From positions 806,001-870,000 of the forward strand of contig NZ_STGV01000001.1 in NCBI RefSeq assembly GCF_004912165.1: a stretch of DNA of 64,000 nt, in the 5' to 3' direction. The position numbers and the translations under genes are program-made. How positions within the stretch are numbered: position 1 is the first letter of the stretch; each line of letters starts with the position of its first letter. Source of the DNA: Peteryoungia ipomoeae. Its GTDB lineage: Bacteria > Pseudomonadota > Alphaproteobacteria > Rhizobiales > Rhizobiaceae. Below the pieces are notes generated by a model, which worked only from the letters and a program-made list of their open reading frames with translations, made no database searches and was not told the origin of the DNA. Positions 35,791 through 44,978 of the stretch are shown here, piece by piece.

Positions 35791-35823
35791 AAAGGCCCGA
35801 AACCGCGGAGGTTTCGGGCCTTT
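35791..35823. terminator. Bidirectional terminator between DUF815 and the LysM/LytM gene
   Basis: AAAGGCCCGAAACC and GGTTTCGGGCCTTT form a 14-bp perfect stem with a 5-nt loop, followed by TTT on the plus strand. It lies in the 75-bp gap between two convergent genes and can serve both. Confidence 0.93.
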
Positions 35824-35846
35824 TTTCATCACCTGGTATGCAATAC

Positions 35847-37325
35847 CTATTCCAGGTAAGTGATCGGGTTGACGGGTGCCGCGTCCTTGCGCACCTCGAA
35901 ATGCAGCATCGGGCGCGACACATTGCCGGTCATGCCGGAGGCGCCGATTGTCTGGCCACGCTGGACTTTCTGGCCGCGCTGGACCGACAGACTGTCGGCA
36001 TGGCCATAGACGGTGACCTTGCCATCATCGTGGCGGATCAGAACCGTGTTGCCGAGCTCCTTCAGGCCGTTGCCGGCATAGATGACGACGCCGTTCTCCG
36101 CAGCCTTGATCGGCGTGCCCTGCGGCACGGAGATCGCGATACCATCGGAACGCTTGCCGTCGATATTGGCGCCGTAATTTGCAATCACGGCTCCGCGCGC
36201 TGGCCAGCGATACTTGCCAATGCCGGTCGCTTCCGGTGCCGCGCTCTCGGTCTTCAAGGAGGCGACCTCGGTTACCGATTTGGTTGCAGCAGGGGCTGCC
36301 TGCGGCTCAGCTGCAGTCTTGGCAGGAACGGATGCAGTGGTGGCCGGCTCCGCGACAGGCTTTACCGATGCGACCTGGGTTGCGGGCTTCGAACCTGCCG
36401 GGATCGCCAAACGCTGACCAATCCGGATATTGCCGGTCGACAGGCCATTGGCACGCTTCAGATCATCGACGCTGACCCCATGTGCCTGGGCAATGCGACC
36501 GAGCGAATCACCCGGCTTGACTTCGTAGGAGCCGGCGCCGGCAGACGATGACGCCGTGCCCTGCTTGTCACGGCTGCCCGTGCCATTCGGCAGGACGGCC
36601 AGGTTCTGCGGCTGACCATCAGGCTGCTTGGGGGCGCGACCGCCGGAGGGCAAGCCGTTGGCACTGGCGGCAGCACGTGCCGCACTGGCGGGAATGATGA
36701 CCAACTGGCCAACCGCTGCATCGGACGACATGGTCAGACCGTTGGCTCTCAGAATTTCCTGTTCCGACACACCGTGACGCGCTGCAAGCGTGGCGATCGA
36801 TTCGCCTGGACGCAGCGTCACCCGGCCCGCGGCACCGTTTGAAGCGCGCGGCGTCGAGGCCGTGGTCGTCGGCTCCTGCAGCGTGTAGATCGGCTTTGCA
36901 GCGGCCACCGTGCCAGCGGAAGCCGGAGGCGCTGAAGGCATGGGCTGCGCAAGCGCCTCACCGCGAGAGCTGATCGGCCCATTCGACGAGGTTGTTCCGG
37001 CAGGCGCTGCAAGTTCATTGCGCTGCACCGTTACCGGCATCGTCGCGGCGCGTGCAGACACCGGCTCATATCCCGTCGAGGCCATCTGCTGACCCATGGG
37101 CTGAGCCTGCTGCTGCGCATAGCCGCCACCACCAATATCCTGCTGCGGAACGGGCGTCTTGGGCTGACCGCGACCGATCGAAGCGGTGGTTAGTGTATCG
37201 GTCGAGAAGACCGAACCGAAGCGTGACGCATCGGAACTGCAGCCTGCAGCCGTACTTGCCAGAAGGACGGCACCCAGAAGACGGGCAACCGTTGGACCTG
37301 TTTTCGGCGACACAGATTTACGCAT
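35847..37325 (-). CDS. LysM/LytM lipoprotein with degenerate M23 domain, NlpD-like
   Basis: 492 residues. A lipoprotein signal ends in STAAGC near residue 29. Two LysM domains follow, the first around RVTLRPGESIATLAARHG and the second around VKPGDSLGRIAQAHG. The C-terminal M23 domain (about 375-492) retains the fold but lacks the catalytic His residues: SDGIAI where HxGxD should be and PMLHFEVR where HLHFE should be. This is the pattern of NlpD, EnvC and DipM amidase activators rather than of active peptidases. The preferred start is 37325 (MRKSVSP). It probably activates a cell-division amidase. Confidence 0.87.
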   Translation of the reverse strand: MRKSVSPKTGPTVARLLGAVLLASTAAGCSSDASRFGSVFSTDTLTTASIGRGQPKTPVPQQDIGGGGYAQQQAQPMGQQMASTGYEPVSARAATMPVTVQRNELAAPAGTTSSNGPISSRGEALAQPMPSAPPASAGTVAAAKPIYTLQEPTTTASTPRASNGAAGRVTLRPGESIATLAARHGVSEQEILRANGLTMSSDAAVGQLVIIPASAARAAASANGLPSGGRAPKQPDGQPQNLAVLPNGTGSRDKQGTASSSAGAGSYEVKPGDSLGRIAQAHGVSVDDLKRANGLSTGNIRIGQRLAIPAGSKPATQVASVKPVAEPATTASVPAKTAAEPQAAPAATKSVTEVASLKTESAAPEATGIGKYRWPARGAVIANYGANIDGKRSDGIAISVPQGTPIKAAENGVVIYAGNGLKELGNTVLIRHDDGKVTVYGHADSLSVQRGQKVQRGQTIGASGMTGNVSRPMLHFEVRKDAAPVNPITYLE

Positions 37326-37453
37326 AACTCGACCCACATGAAGACAGTTTGAAGTGGGTCCATTAAACCGTGTTAGTATTACCGGGCGGTTAACCCCGTG
37401 AAATCCTTGGAGACGAATTCACCATTTTCGCTAAAATAAGGCAGCGTCAGCAC

Positions 37454-38107
37454 TCAGAGGTAGAGCGCCAATTTGGTCTGCAGCGGCAGAAATGGCACCT
37501 CAAACAGATCCTCACGCTCGAATCGGCTGCCGGTCTTGGTCAGACGCACCATGACACAGCGCTCCTCTTCCACCATCAGGGGTGCGAGCAACATGCCGCC
37601 TGACACCAACTGCTCGGCAAAGAAGCGCGGCATGGCGGGAAAAGCTGTCGTCGCGATGATTCGGTCGAAGGTTCCCTCGCCCGGCAAGCCATTGGCACCA
37701 TCGGCCTGACGCAGAATGACATTGCGCAGCCCGAGGGCTTCCAGACGCTTCTGGGCGTCACCGATCAGGCTCCGGTAGCGATCGATGGATATCACCCGCT
37801 CTGCCAGCCGCCCCAGCACGGCGGTCATGAAACCACTGCCCGTCCCGATCTCAAGCACGCGGTGCCCGGGTTTCACCTGCAGGATCGAAAGCAGCCGCAC
37901 GGCAAGATCCGCACCCTCGATGAACTGGCCGCAGGCCAGCGGAACCGTTCGGCTCGAATAGGCGCTGCTCGAATATTCAGAGGAGACGAAGGAGGAGCGC
38001 GGCGTCTGCTCGACCGCCGTCAGAAGGTCGAGATCGGTCACACCCTCGCGCCTCAGGCGCAAAACCAGTGCCGCAAAGCCCTCGCGCTCGAGAAGCTGCG
38101 ATTTCAC
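37454..38107 (-). CDS. pcm: Protein-L-isoaspartate O-methyltransferase
   Basis: 217 residues. Motif I of the methyltransferase fold is [16 protein letters not shown], and the substrate-binding loop near the N-terminus is [10 protein letters not shown] where many family members have the same loop as IPIGFGQTIS. Pcm methylates L-isoaspartyl residues in damaged proteins for repair. Its start overlaps the surE stop by 4 bp; surE-pcm is a common pair. A second family member is encoded at 60761-61432. Confidence 0.92.
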   Translation of the reverse strand: MKSQLLEREGFAALVLRLRREGVTDLDLLTAVEQTPRSSFVSSEYSSSAYSSRTVPLACGQFIEGADLAVRLLSILQVKPGHRVLEIGTGSGFMTAVLGRLAERVISIDRYRSLIGDAQKRLEALGLRNVILRQADGANGLPGEGTFDRIIATTAFPAMPRFFAEQLVSGGMLLAPLMVEEERCVMVRLTKTGSRFEREDLFEVPFLPLQTKLALYL

Positions 38108-38874
38108 GCGCCGTCTCCGTCACTCAATGCGGCAGCAACCATGTCCTGAACGGCATAGTCGGTCATATCGAGCTTGAGCGGCGTCACCGATATCTTGTGG
38201 CCGCGAAGGGCATAGATGTCGGTGCCAGCGCGGAAATTGCCTTTCCGGTCGCCGAATCGCAGCCAGAAATAGGGCACGCCACGGCCGTCTTCGCGCTCTT
38301 CGACACTCAGACCGAAATCGAGTTTGCCCTGCGCCGTCACCTCGATGCCCTGCACCTCAGCCGGTTCGCAGTTGGGAAAATTGACGTTCAGAAATGTGCC
38401 CGGCGGCAGATCCAGACGGCAAAGCTTGGCAATGAGCTCCGGCCCGAGTGCCTCTGCCGTGTGAAAAGGAATGGGTGTGCCTGCCACGTAGCTGTAGGCC
38501 TGGCTCAGCGCGATCGAGCGCACGCCATGCACCGTGCCTTCAATGGCGCCAGCAACGGTACCGGAATAGGTCACGTCATCGGCGATATTGCCGCCAGCAT
38601 TGACGCCGGACAGAACGAGATCGGGCTTGCGGTCGAGCACCTTGCGGATCGCCATGATGACGCAATCGGTCGGCGTGCCGCGCAGGGCAAACGTCTTCTC
38701 ACCGACTTCGCGCAGCCTCAGAGGCTCCGACAGGGTCAGGGAATGCGCGAGGCCGCTCTGGTCTGTCTCCGGCGCCACGATCCAGACATCATCGGAAAGC
38801 GTGCGAGCGATGCGCTCCAGCGAGGCCAGACCCGGCGCGTTGATACCGTCGTCATTGGTCAAGAGAATCCGCAT
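38104..38874 (-). CDS. surE: 5'-nucleotidase SurE
   Basis: 256 residues. [15 protein letters not shown] carries the metal-binding Asp pair (D8, D9), and later [22 protein letters not shown] is the family active-site block. SurE is a stationary-phase nucleotide and polyphosphate phosphatase. The start at 38874 is chosen from the family N-terminus; the longer frame begins inside serS. It overlaps pcm by 4 bp and is 19 bp after serS. Confidence 0.95.
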   Translation of the reverse strand: MRILLTNDDGINAPGLASLERIARTLSDDVWIVAPETDQSGLAHSLTLSEPLRLREVGEKTFALRGTPTDCVIMAIRKVLDRKPDLVLSGVNAGGNIADDVTYSGTVAGAIEGTVHGVRSIALSQAYSYVAGTPIPFHTAEALGPELIAKLCRLDLPPGTFLNVNFPNCEPAEVQGIEVTAQGKLDFGLSVEEREDGRGVPYFWLRFGDRKGNFRAGTDIYALRGHKISVTPLKLDMTDYAVQDMVAAALSDGDGA

Positions 38875-38893
38875 CGCTGCTTGTTCCTTAAAT

Positions 38894-40177
38894 TCAGGCC
38901 GCCTTTTCGATCCGTGTAATGCCGCCCATGTAAGGCAGCAGAACATCCGGCACGGTGATCGAGCCGTCCTCGTTCAGATAGTTTTCCATGACAGCGATCA
39001 GGCAACGACCAACCGCCGTGCCCGAACCGTTCAGCGTGTGCACGAATGTCGTGCCCTTGCCATCCTTGTTGCGATAGCGTGCATTCATCCGGCGCCCCTG
39101 GAAATCACCGCAGACCGAGCAGGACGAAATTTCGCGGTAGGTGTTCTGTCCCGGCAGCCAGACTTCCAGATCGTAGGTCTTGCGCGCACCGAAGCCCATA
39201 TCGCCGGTGCAGAGCGTCATGGTGCGGAAATGCAGCCCGAGACGCTTGAGCACCTCTTCGGCGCAGGCGGTCATGCGTTCATGTTCATCCATCGCGCTGT
39301 CCGCGTCGGTGATCGAGACCAGTTCGCATTTCCAGAACTGGTGCTGGCGCAGCATGCCACGCGTATCGCGACCGGCCGACCCTGCCTCCGAACGGAAGGA
39401 CGGCGTGAGTGCGGTAAAGCGCAGCGGCAGCTTTTCCTGGTCAAGGATTTCGCCGGCCACGAGGTTGGTCAGCGTCACCTCGGCTGTCGGGATAAGCCAC
39501 CGACCATCCGTCGTCTTGAACAGATCCTCGGAAAACTTCGGCAATTGGCCTGTGCCATACATGGCGTCATCACGCACCATCAGCGGCGAAGACACTTCGG
39601 TATAGCCGTGCTCGGAGGTGTGCAGGTCGAGCATGAACTGCCCAAGCGCGCGCTCAAGCCTGGCAAGCTGGCTGGTCAGCACTGTAAAACGTGCACCGGA
39701 AAGCTTGGCCGCACGCTCGAAGTCCATATAGCCGAGCTGCTCGCCAATCTCGAAATGCTCTGATGGCTTGTGGTTCCAGGTCGGCTTTTCGCCAACGACC
39801 CGGGCCACCACATTGTCATGCTCGTCCTTGCCGACGGGAACATCCTCGTGCGGCACATTCGGAATGCGCGACAAGGCGTCGTTGAGTTCGGCAGTCAGCT
39901 GGCGCTCTTCCTCTTCCGCAGCCGGCAGCGTGTCCTTGAGCGAGGCGACTTCGGCCTTCAGCTTCTCGGCAAGCTCCATGTTCTTTTGCGCCATGGCGGC
40001 GCCGATTTCCTTGGAAGCGCTGTTGCGGCGCGACTGCATGTCCTGCATCGACTGGGCGACGGCGCGGCGCTTCTGATCAAGTGCGATCAGAGAGGCAGAC
40101 AAGGGTTCTGCACCACGCTTGGCCAGAGCGGCGTCGAGGGCCTCGGGATTGTCGCGGATCCACTTGATATCGAGCAT
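38894..40177 (-). CDS. serS: Seryl-tRNA synthetase
   Basis: 427 residues. The N-terminal arm is a coiled coil (about 25-110, with [19 protein letters not shown]) that recognises tRNA-Ser. Class II motif 2 is [16 protein letters not shown], followed by motif 3 [17 protein letters not shown]. The start at 40177 (MLDIKWI) is the standard N-terminus. It lies 105 bp after tatC; that gap holds a GC-rich stem without a T-run (40216-40238). Confidence 0.96.
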   Translation of the reverse strand: MLDIKWIRDNPEALDAALAKRGAEPLSASLIALDQKRRAVAQSMQDMQSRRNSASKEIGAAMAQKNMELAEKLKAEVASLKDTLPAAEEEERQLTAELNDALSRIPNVPHEDVPVGKDEHDNVVARVVGEKPTWNHKPSEHFEIGEQLGYMDFERAAKLSGARFTVLTSQLARLERALGQFMLDLHTSEHGYTEVSSPLMVRDDAMYGTGQLPKFSEDLFKTTDGRWLIPTAEVTLTNLVAGEILDQEKLPLRFTALTPSFRSEAGSAGRDTRGMLRQHQFWKCELVSITDADSAMDEHERMTACAEEVLKRLGLHFRTMTLCTGDMGFGARKTYDLEVWLPGQNTYREISSCSVCGDFQGRRMNARYRNKDGKGTTFVHTLNGSGTAVGRCLIAVMENYLNEDGSITVPDVLLPYMGGITRIEKAA

Positions 40178-40282
40178 GGTCGTTCCAGGTCTTGAGCGTC
40201 GACCGGGATCGGAACGGGCCGGCGGCCATGTCCGGCCCCATGTCGGCATGGGTTAAGGCTTGGGCGGCGTCACGGGAGTTCG

Positions 40283-41092
40283 TTACACCACCTCGCTCGC
40301 ATCGTCCTCGGTCGTTTCCGAAACCGAGCGGTTCCGTTCCACGAGTCGTGCGGCGTAGATTGCCACCTCGTAGAGAAGGATTGTCGGCAGCGCAAGGCCG
40401 ATCTGGGAGAGCGGGTCCGGCGGCGTCAACACCGCTGCGACAACGAAGGCGACGACGATGAAGTACTTGCGCTTGTCGGCCAGCCACTGGCTTTCCAGGA
40501 TGCCGACGCGGGCCAGCAGCGTGGTGATCACCGGCAGCTGGAAAACGAGGCCGAAGGAGAAGACCAGCGTCATGATCAGGCTGAGATATTCAGAAACCTT
40601 CGGCAGGAGCGAGATCGCCACACCGCCCTCTTCCGGCGCCTGCTGCATGGCCAGGAAGAACCACATCACCATCGGCGTGAAGAAGAAATACACCAGCGAC
40701 GCGCCGAGAAGAAAGAGCAGCGGTGATGCGACAAGAAACGGCAGGAAGGCGGCGCGCTCGTTCTTGTAGAGGCCGGGCGCGACGAATTTATAGATCTGGG
40801 CTGCAATCACCGGAAAGGCGATGACCATGGCGCCAAAGGCTGCGACCTTGACCTGGGTAAAGAAGAACTCCTGCGGCGCCGTGTAGATGAGTTCGGCCTT
40901 GCTGAGATCGAGCCCTGCCCAGCTGACTGCCCATTTGTAGGGAATGACAAGGATGTTGAACAACGCCTTGGCGAAGTAGAAGCAGACGAGAAACGCGAGG
41001 AAAAAGGCACCCAACGCCCAGATCAGCCGGGTGCGCAACTCGATCAGGTGCTCGATCAGCGGCTGGGGCTTGTCTTCGATGTCACCCGTCAT
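40283..41092 (-). CDS. tatC: Sec-independent protein translocase TatC
   Basis: 269 residues with six predicted membrane helices. The N-terminal motif PLIEHLIELRTRLI and the loop FVAPGLYKNERAAFLPF are the signal-peptide recognition regions. TatC is the receptor of the twin-arginine pathway for folded proteins. Its start overlaps the tatB stop by 4 bp (ATGA). The C-terminal tail after the sixth helix is short and acidic. Confidence 0.96.
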   Translation of the reverse strand: MTGDIEDKPQPLIEHLIELRTRLIWALGAFFLAFLVCFYFAKALFNILVIPYKWAVSWAGLDLSKAELIYTAPQEFFFTQVKVAAFGAMVIAFPVIAAQIYKFVAPGLYKNERAAFLPFLVASPLLFLLGASLVYFFFTPMVMWFFLAMQQAPEEGGVAISLLPKVSEYLSLIMTLVFSFGLVFQLPVITTLLARVGILESQWLADKRKYFIVVAFVVAAVLTPPDPLSQIGLALPTILLYEVAIYAARLVERNRSVSETTEDDASEVV

Positions 41093-41811
41093 GCGAGATC
41101 CTCATTCTTCGGCTTGCGGGTCCGCGTTGCAGGCTTGCTCGCTGCGGGTTTCGCAGGCTTTGCCGGTGTCTTGGGCCCGCTGGCTGACTTTTTGGCCGGC
41201 TGGGCGGCGGCAGGTTTGCGCGCCTTGGACGTTTTTGCCGATGGCGATGCCGCTTCCTTGGCGCTCGCCGGTGCTGCCAATTGCGTCTCGGCGGCCTTTG
41301 CCGCAGGCTCGACCGGACCGGCAGCCGGCGCAGATGTTGCAGCAGCCACGGCAGCGGGCGCCGCCGCGACTGGTGCCGCGGGGGAAGCCGCGCGCAGTTC
41401 CTGCGGCGCATCCCTCAAGGTCAACGGCGTGTCCGGCAAAATCGAAGGTTCTGTTATTGCCTCATCCTCGGCAGCGAAATCGGCAGGCTCGCTGGTCTTC
41501 GGCTCATAGCGCGTCGACCGTTCGAGATCGGAGCGGATATCCTGCCCCATCTGCCGCAGGGGATTGAGCGTGTCCCTGATGGTGTTGGCCGGATTGAGAG
41601 AACGAATGTCGTTGACCGAGGACTTCAGCTCATCGAGCTCTGCCTCGCGCAAGGCCTCGTCGAACTGCGAGCGAAATTCGCCTGCCGTCTGACGCAGACG
41701 CCGGGTCATCTTGCCGAAGGCCCGGATCATGGGCGGCAGATCTTTCGGACCAACAACCACGATCAGGACGACCGCCACAACCAGCAGCTCGGTCCAGCCA
41801 ATATCCAGCAT
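41089..41811 (-). CDS. tatB: Sec-independent protein translocase TatB
   Basis: 240 residues. The N-terminal helix MLDIGWTELLVVAVVLIVVVGPKDLPP is typical of TatB, followed by an amphipathic helix (FGKMTRRLRQTAGEF). The C-terminal half is a long Ala/Pro/Lys-rich tail (about 120-240) with KKSASGPKTPAKPAKPAA, as is common in rhizobial TatB and probably unstructured. TatB is the partner of TatC in substrate binding. It lies 113 bp after tatA. Confidence 0.94.
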   Translation of the reverse strand: MLDIGWTELLVVAVVLIVVVGPKDLPPMIRAFGKMTRRLRQTAGEFRSQFDEALREAELDELKSSVNDIRSLNPANTIRDTLNPLRQMGQDIRSDLERSTRYEPKTSEPADFAAEDEAITEPSILPDTPLTLRDAPQELRAASPAAPVAAAPAAVAAATSAPAAGPVEPAAKAAETQLAAPASAKEAASPSAKTSKARKPAAAQPAKKSASGPKTPAKPAKPAASKPATRTRKPKNEDLA

Positions 41812-41883
41812 AAAAACGGGCTCCTGATGCCACGCCTGGACGCCTGAAACAGGCGCCGGTCTTGCAAGGGGTCAAAGACGAAC

Positions 41884-41904
41884 GGGCGGCCCTGAAAGCC
41901 GCCC
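41884..41904 (-). other. Hairpin between tatA and tatB
   Basis: GGGCGGC and GCCGCCC pair around a 7-nt loop about 20 bp after the tatA stop. There is no T-run. It could attenuate or protect the tatA message, which must be made in excess over tatB and tatC. Confidence 0.4.
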
Positions 41905-41924
41905 CGAGCATCGGCAAAAGCCGA

Positions 41925-42146
41925 TCACTTTACCTCGTCGGCCTTGTGGTCGACTGTCTTTGTCACGGTAGGCTGAGCATTCGTGGCGGTCTGCGACTCG
42001 TTGTCGTCCTCGTCGCTCATCCCCTTCTTGAAGCTCTTGATGCCCTTGGCAACGTCGCCCATCAGCTCGGGGATCTTGCCACGGCCGAAGAGAAGCAGAA
42101 CAATCGCCAAAACGATGATCCAGTGCCAAATGCTAAATGAACCCAT
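41925..42146 (-). CDS. tatA: Sec-independent protein translocase TatA
   Basis: 73 residues. The N-terminal membrane helix begins [20 protein letters not shown], the hinge FGRGKIPEL and the amphipathic helix [15 protein letters not shown] follow, and the tail is acidic. TatA forms the pore of the twin-arginine system. The ATG at 42146 follows AAGGAGTTGCAGAC. It is the first gene of tatABC. Confidence 0.95.
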   Translation of the reverse strand: MGSFSIWHWIIVLAIVLLLFGRGKIPELMGDVAKGIKSFKKGMSDEDDNESQTATNAQPTVTKTVDHKADEVK

Positions 42147-42191
42147 GTCTGCAACTCCTTGCACAATCACTGCCCCGATGTAGGGGGTTTT

Positions 42192-43286
42192 CTAGGCTTT
42201 TTCAAACACCAAAATGTCTTTTGCCTCAACGGATATCGTCACGTTCCGGTCATGTTGCGACAAGATGTCTGAGCGAATACGCGCTCGAACCGTCCGTTCG
42301 GTGCCCGGCACCGCGAGCTCGAGAATATCCACCACACCGGCAAATCGGCGCGACACGATACGGGCGGGTATGGCCCCACCCTCGTTTTGAACCCCAACCG
42401 CCGAGAGCCTGACCGCGACATCGACCGGCGTGCCATCCGAAAGCGCGGAACAATCCACCCGCCCCAAGGGCGTCTCAACGCCACCGTCTTCGACAACCGC
42501 CGAGAACTGGTTGATCTCCGAAAAGAAGCCAGCCGCAAAAAGGCTCTTCGGTCGACGATAGAGATCTTCCGAGGTGCCGAGCTGCACGAGGCTCCCCCCT
42601 TTCAGCAGGGCAATTCGGTCGGCCATGCGCATCGCCTCTTCGGCGTCATGCGTAACGACCACCGCAGTTGCCCGTGTTTCGCGCAGGATCGCCAGCGTAT
42701 CGGCACGTACGGTATCCTTAAGGCGCGAATCGAGCCCCGAAAACGGCTCGTCCATCAAAAGCACGCTGGGACGCGGCGCCAGCGCCCGCGCAAGCGCCAC
42801 GCGCTGCTGCTCGCCACCGGACAGTGCATGCGGATATTTGTCCGCATAATGCGCCAAACCAACGCGCTGCAACGATGCCATGGCTTCTGCTATCGCATCT
42901 TTGGCAGGAAGAGCCGTCAGGCCGAACCGAACATTGTCCAGAACGCTCAGGTGCGGAAACAGCGCAAAGTCCTGAAACATCAAACCGATGCCGCGCTTTT
43001 CTGGCGGCACGAAAACCGACGGCCCCGAAACCTCGCGATCATTGATCAGAACCCGACCGGAAGTCTGTGATTCGATACCGGCGGCAATGCGCAGCAGCGT
43101 CGTCTTGCCCGAGCCAGAGGGACCGAGGAGGCAGAGCACTTCACCGGGCTCAGCCGTCAGGCTCACACCGCGAATGGTCTCTTTGCCGTGATAATCGTGG
43201 CGGATATCCTCAAAGGCAAGCCGCGCTGCGAACGTCACGCTGGCAGTGCGGGGGGCATCCTGATGCACGCTGTAAGCCTTGTCCAT
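42192..43286 (-). CDS. ABC transporter ATP-binding protein, FbpC/PotA-like
   Basis: 364 residues. Walker A GPSGSGKTTLL (about 60-70), signature LSGGEQQRVALARAL, Walker B VLLMDEPFSGLD and H-loop VVTHDAEEAM are all intact. The C-terminal part (about 260-364) is a TOBE-type regulatory domain, as in ferric iron, sulfate or polyamine importers. No permease or binding-protein gene lies nearby, so the substrate is unknown and the partner genes must be elsewhere. The start at 43286 is preferred to the longer Arg-rich extension. Confidence 0.85.
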   Translation of the reverse strand: MDKAYSVHQDAPRTASVTFAARLAFEDIRHDYHGKETIRGVSLTAEPGEVLCLLGPSGSGKTTLLRIAAGIESQTSGRVLINDREVSGPSVFVPPEKRGIGLMFQDFALFPHLSVLDNVRFGLTALPAKDAIAEAMASLQRVGLAHYADKYPHALSGGEQQRVALARALAPRPSVLLMDEPFSGLDSRLKDTVRADTLAILRETRATAVVVTHDAEEAMRMADRIALLKGGSLVQLGTSEDLYRRPKSLFAAGFFSEINQFSAVVEDGGVETPLGRVDCSALSDGTPVDVAVRLSAVGVQNEGGAIPARIVSRRFAGVVDILELAVPGTERTVRARIRSDILSQHDRNVTISVEAKDILVFEKA

Positions 43287-43374
43287 TCCGTCATCATTTC
43301 TGGCGCCCGCCTTGACACGCCATCCCGATGGGCAGGCATGGGCATAGTTCCGGCGGCGCTTCAAAAAGCTGACC

Positions 43375-44106
43375 TTATTCCTCTGCTTCACCGCCCGGAG
43401 TCAAGAGGCCCAACTCTTCAAGGTCAAGCTGGGAGATCGGATCTTCATCCTCGGAGAGTTCGTCTTCCGCCTGCGGTATCGGAATATTGAGGTTGGAAGG
43501 GATCCGACCGGACAGGAGCCCTGCCCCCTTCAACTCTTCGAGACCCGGCAGGTCGCGCAGGTCTTCGAGGCCGAAATGATCGAGAAAATCCCGGGTCGTC
43601 CCAAGCGTGACCGGGCGTCCCGGTGTCCGCCGCCGCCCGCGAAACCGCACCCAGCCCGCCTCCATCAGAACATCGAGCGTCCCCTTGGAGGTCGTCACGC
43701 CACGGATGTCCTCGATCTCCGCACGGGTCACCGGTTGGTGATAGGCGATGATGGCAAGCACCTCGAGTGCTGCGCGAGACAGTTTCTTGACGTCATTTTC
43801 GTCAGTCCGGATGACGAAAGAAAGATCAGCTGCCGTTCGGAAGGCCCAACTGTCTTCGACCTGCACGAGGTTCACCCCCCGGCCTGCGTAGTCCTGCTTC
43901 AGGCGCAACAGCACGGTGCGGGCATCGACACCATGAGGCAGCCGATCTTCGACGAAGCCTGTGGAGACGGGCTGCGCCGAGGCGAAGACCAGAGCCTCTG
44001 CAATCCTCATGGCTTCTTCGACAAGCCTTGGCTCGACGGTGACAGGCGCCTCCTTGTCGTACGGATCGTCTTGTCGCTCGGCGGGCGCTTCCTCAACATG
44101 CATCAT
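43375..44106 (-). CDS. scpB: Segregation and condensation protein B
   Basis: 243 residues. Two winged-helix modules follow an acidic N-terminus; LSRAALEVLAIIAYHQPVTRAEIEDIRGV is the family signature. ScpB binds ScpA and the SMC ATPase to form the bacterial condensin that compacts DNA. The C-terminal tail is acidic and low in complexity. It lies 8 bp after scpA. Confidence 0.93.
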   Translation of the reverse strand: MMHVEEAPAERQDDPYDKEAPVTVEPRLVEEAMRIAEALVFASAQPVSTGFVEDRLPHGVDARTVLLRLKQDYAGRGVNLVQVEDSWAFRTAADLSFVIRTDENDVKKLSRAALEVLAIIAYHQPVTRAEIEDIRGVTTSKGTLDVLMEAGWVRFRGRRRTPGRPVTLGTTRDFLDHFGLEDLRDLPGLEELKGAGLLSGRIPSNLNIPIPQAEDELSEDEDPISQLDLEELGLLTPGGEAEE

Positions 44107-44114
44107 CAGTTGCC

Positions 44115-44978
44115 TTATTCCACAGCGCGCAAGGCTTCAGCCTTGGGTCCACTGCGCATGAAAATCGTCTGGAAGGCGCTTTCCTGGCGGATTTCCAGCC
44201 GCCCTTCCCGCACGAGTTCCAGCGAGGCGGCAAAGGCACTGGCGATCGCGGTCACGCGCTCTTCCGGCGTGGTCATGTATCGCAACAGGAATTGGTCAAG
44301 CGCCGTCCAGTCGCCGATCTCGCCAATCATGCGGGTCAGGATGCCGCGCGCGTCGGCGAGCGACCAGACGCGGCGTCGCTCGATCGTCACCTGCGTCACC
44401 GCCTGACGCTGGCGAAGCGAAGCATAGGCAGTGAGCAGATCATAGAGCGACGCCTCATAGGCGCTTTGCGAGCGTACTGGCACATGCTCCGGCGCCCCAC
44501 GGGCAAAAACGTCGCGACCGAGACGATTGCGGTTGACGAGCCGGGTCGAGGCCTCACGAATCGCTTCAAGCCGCCGCAGCCGGAAGGCCAGCGTGGCGGC
44601 CATTTCCTCGCCGGAGGGACCGTCATCCTTGGGCTGCTGGGGGATCAACAACCGCGACTTCAGATAGGCAAGCCAGGCGGCCATCACGAGATAGTCGGCA
44701 GCGAGCTCCAGGCGCACCCGCCGGGCATTCTCGATGAAGGCGAGGTATTGCTCGACCAGCGCCAGGATCGACATGCGGGCAAGGTCGACCTTCTGGTTGC
44801 GCGCCAGATAAAGCAGAAGATCGAGCGGACCTTCAAAGCCGGCCACGTCGATCAACAGGGAAGGATCACTGGCTGCCCGCTCTTCGGAATTATCCTGCCA
44901 CAGCGGATCCATCGGGCGCGGGTCCGAGACCGTGCTCTGGCGCGAATTTCCGGTTTGAGACTGTGGCGCCCGCCCCAT
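44115..44978 (-). CDS. scpA: Segregation and condensation protein A
   Basis: 287 residues. The N-terminal FEGPLDLLLYLARNQKVDLARMSIL is the SMC-binding block typical of ScpA, and the C-terminal winged helix is near EERVTAIASAFAASLELVREG. It is the kleisin subunit of condensin. The ATG at 44978 shares a base with the nagZ stop (TGATG). A GTG one codon upstream is possible but less likely. Confidence 0.93.
   Translation of the reverse strand: MGRAPQSQTGNSRQSTVSDPRPMDPLWQDNSEERAASDPSLLIDVAGFEGPLDLLLYLARNQKVDLARMSILALVEQYLAFIENARRVRLELAADYLVMAAWLAYLKSRLLIPQQPKDDGPSGEEMAATLAFRLRRLEAIREASTRLVNRNRLGRDVFARGAPEHVPVRSQSAYEASLYDLLTAYASLRQRQAVTQVTIERRRVWSLADARGILTRMIGEIGDWTALDQFLLRYMTTPEERVTAIASAFAASLELVREGRLEIRQESAFQTIFMRSGPKAEALRAVE

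Noticed and set aside
37355-37395. CtrA-type site (TTAA-N7-TTAA) upstream of the LysM/LytM gene
   Set aside because: TTAA is followed by TAGT at the required spacing, not TTAA; the match is too poor.
40216-40238. Terminator between tatC and serS
   Set aside because: GGGCCGG and CCGGCCC can pair, but no T-run follows on either strand; it is noted only in the serS entry.
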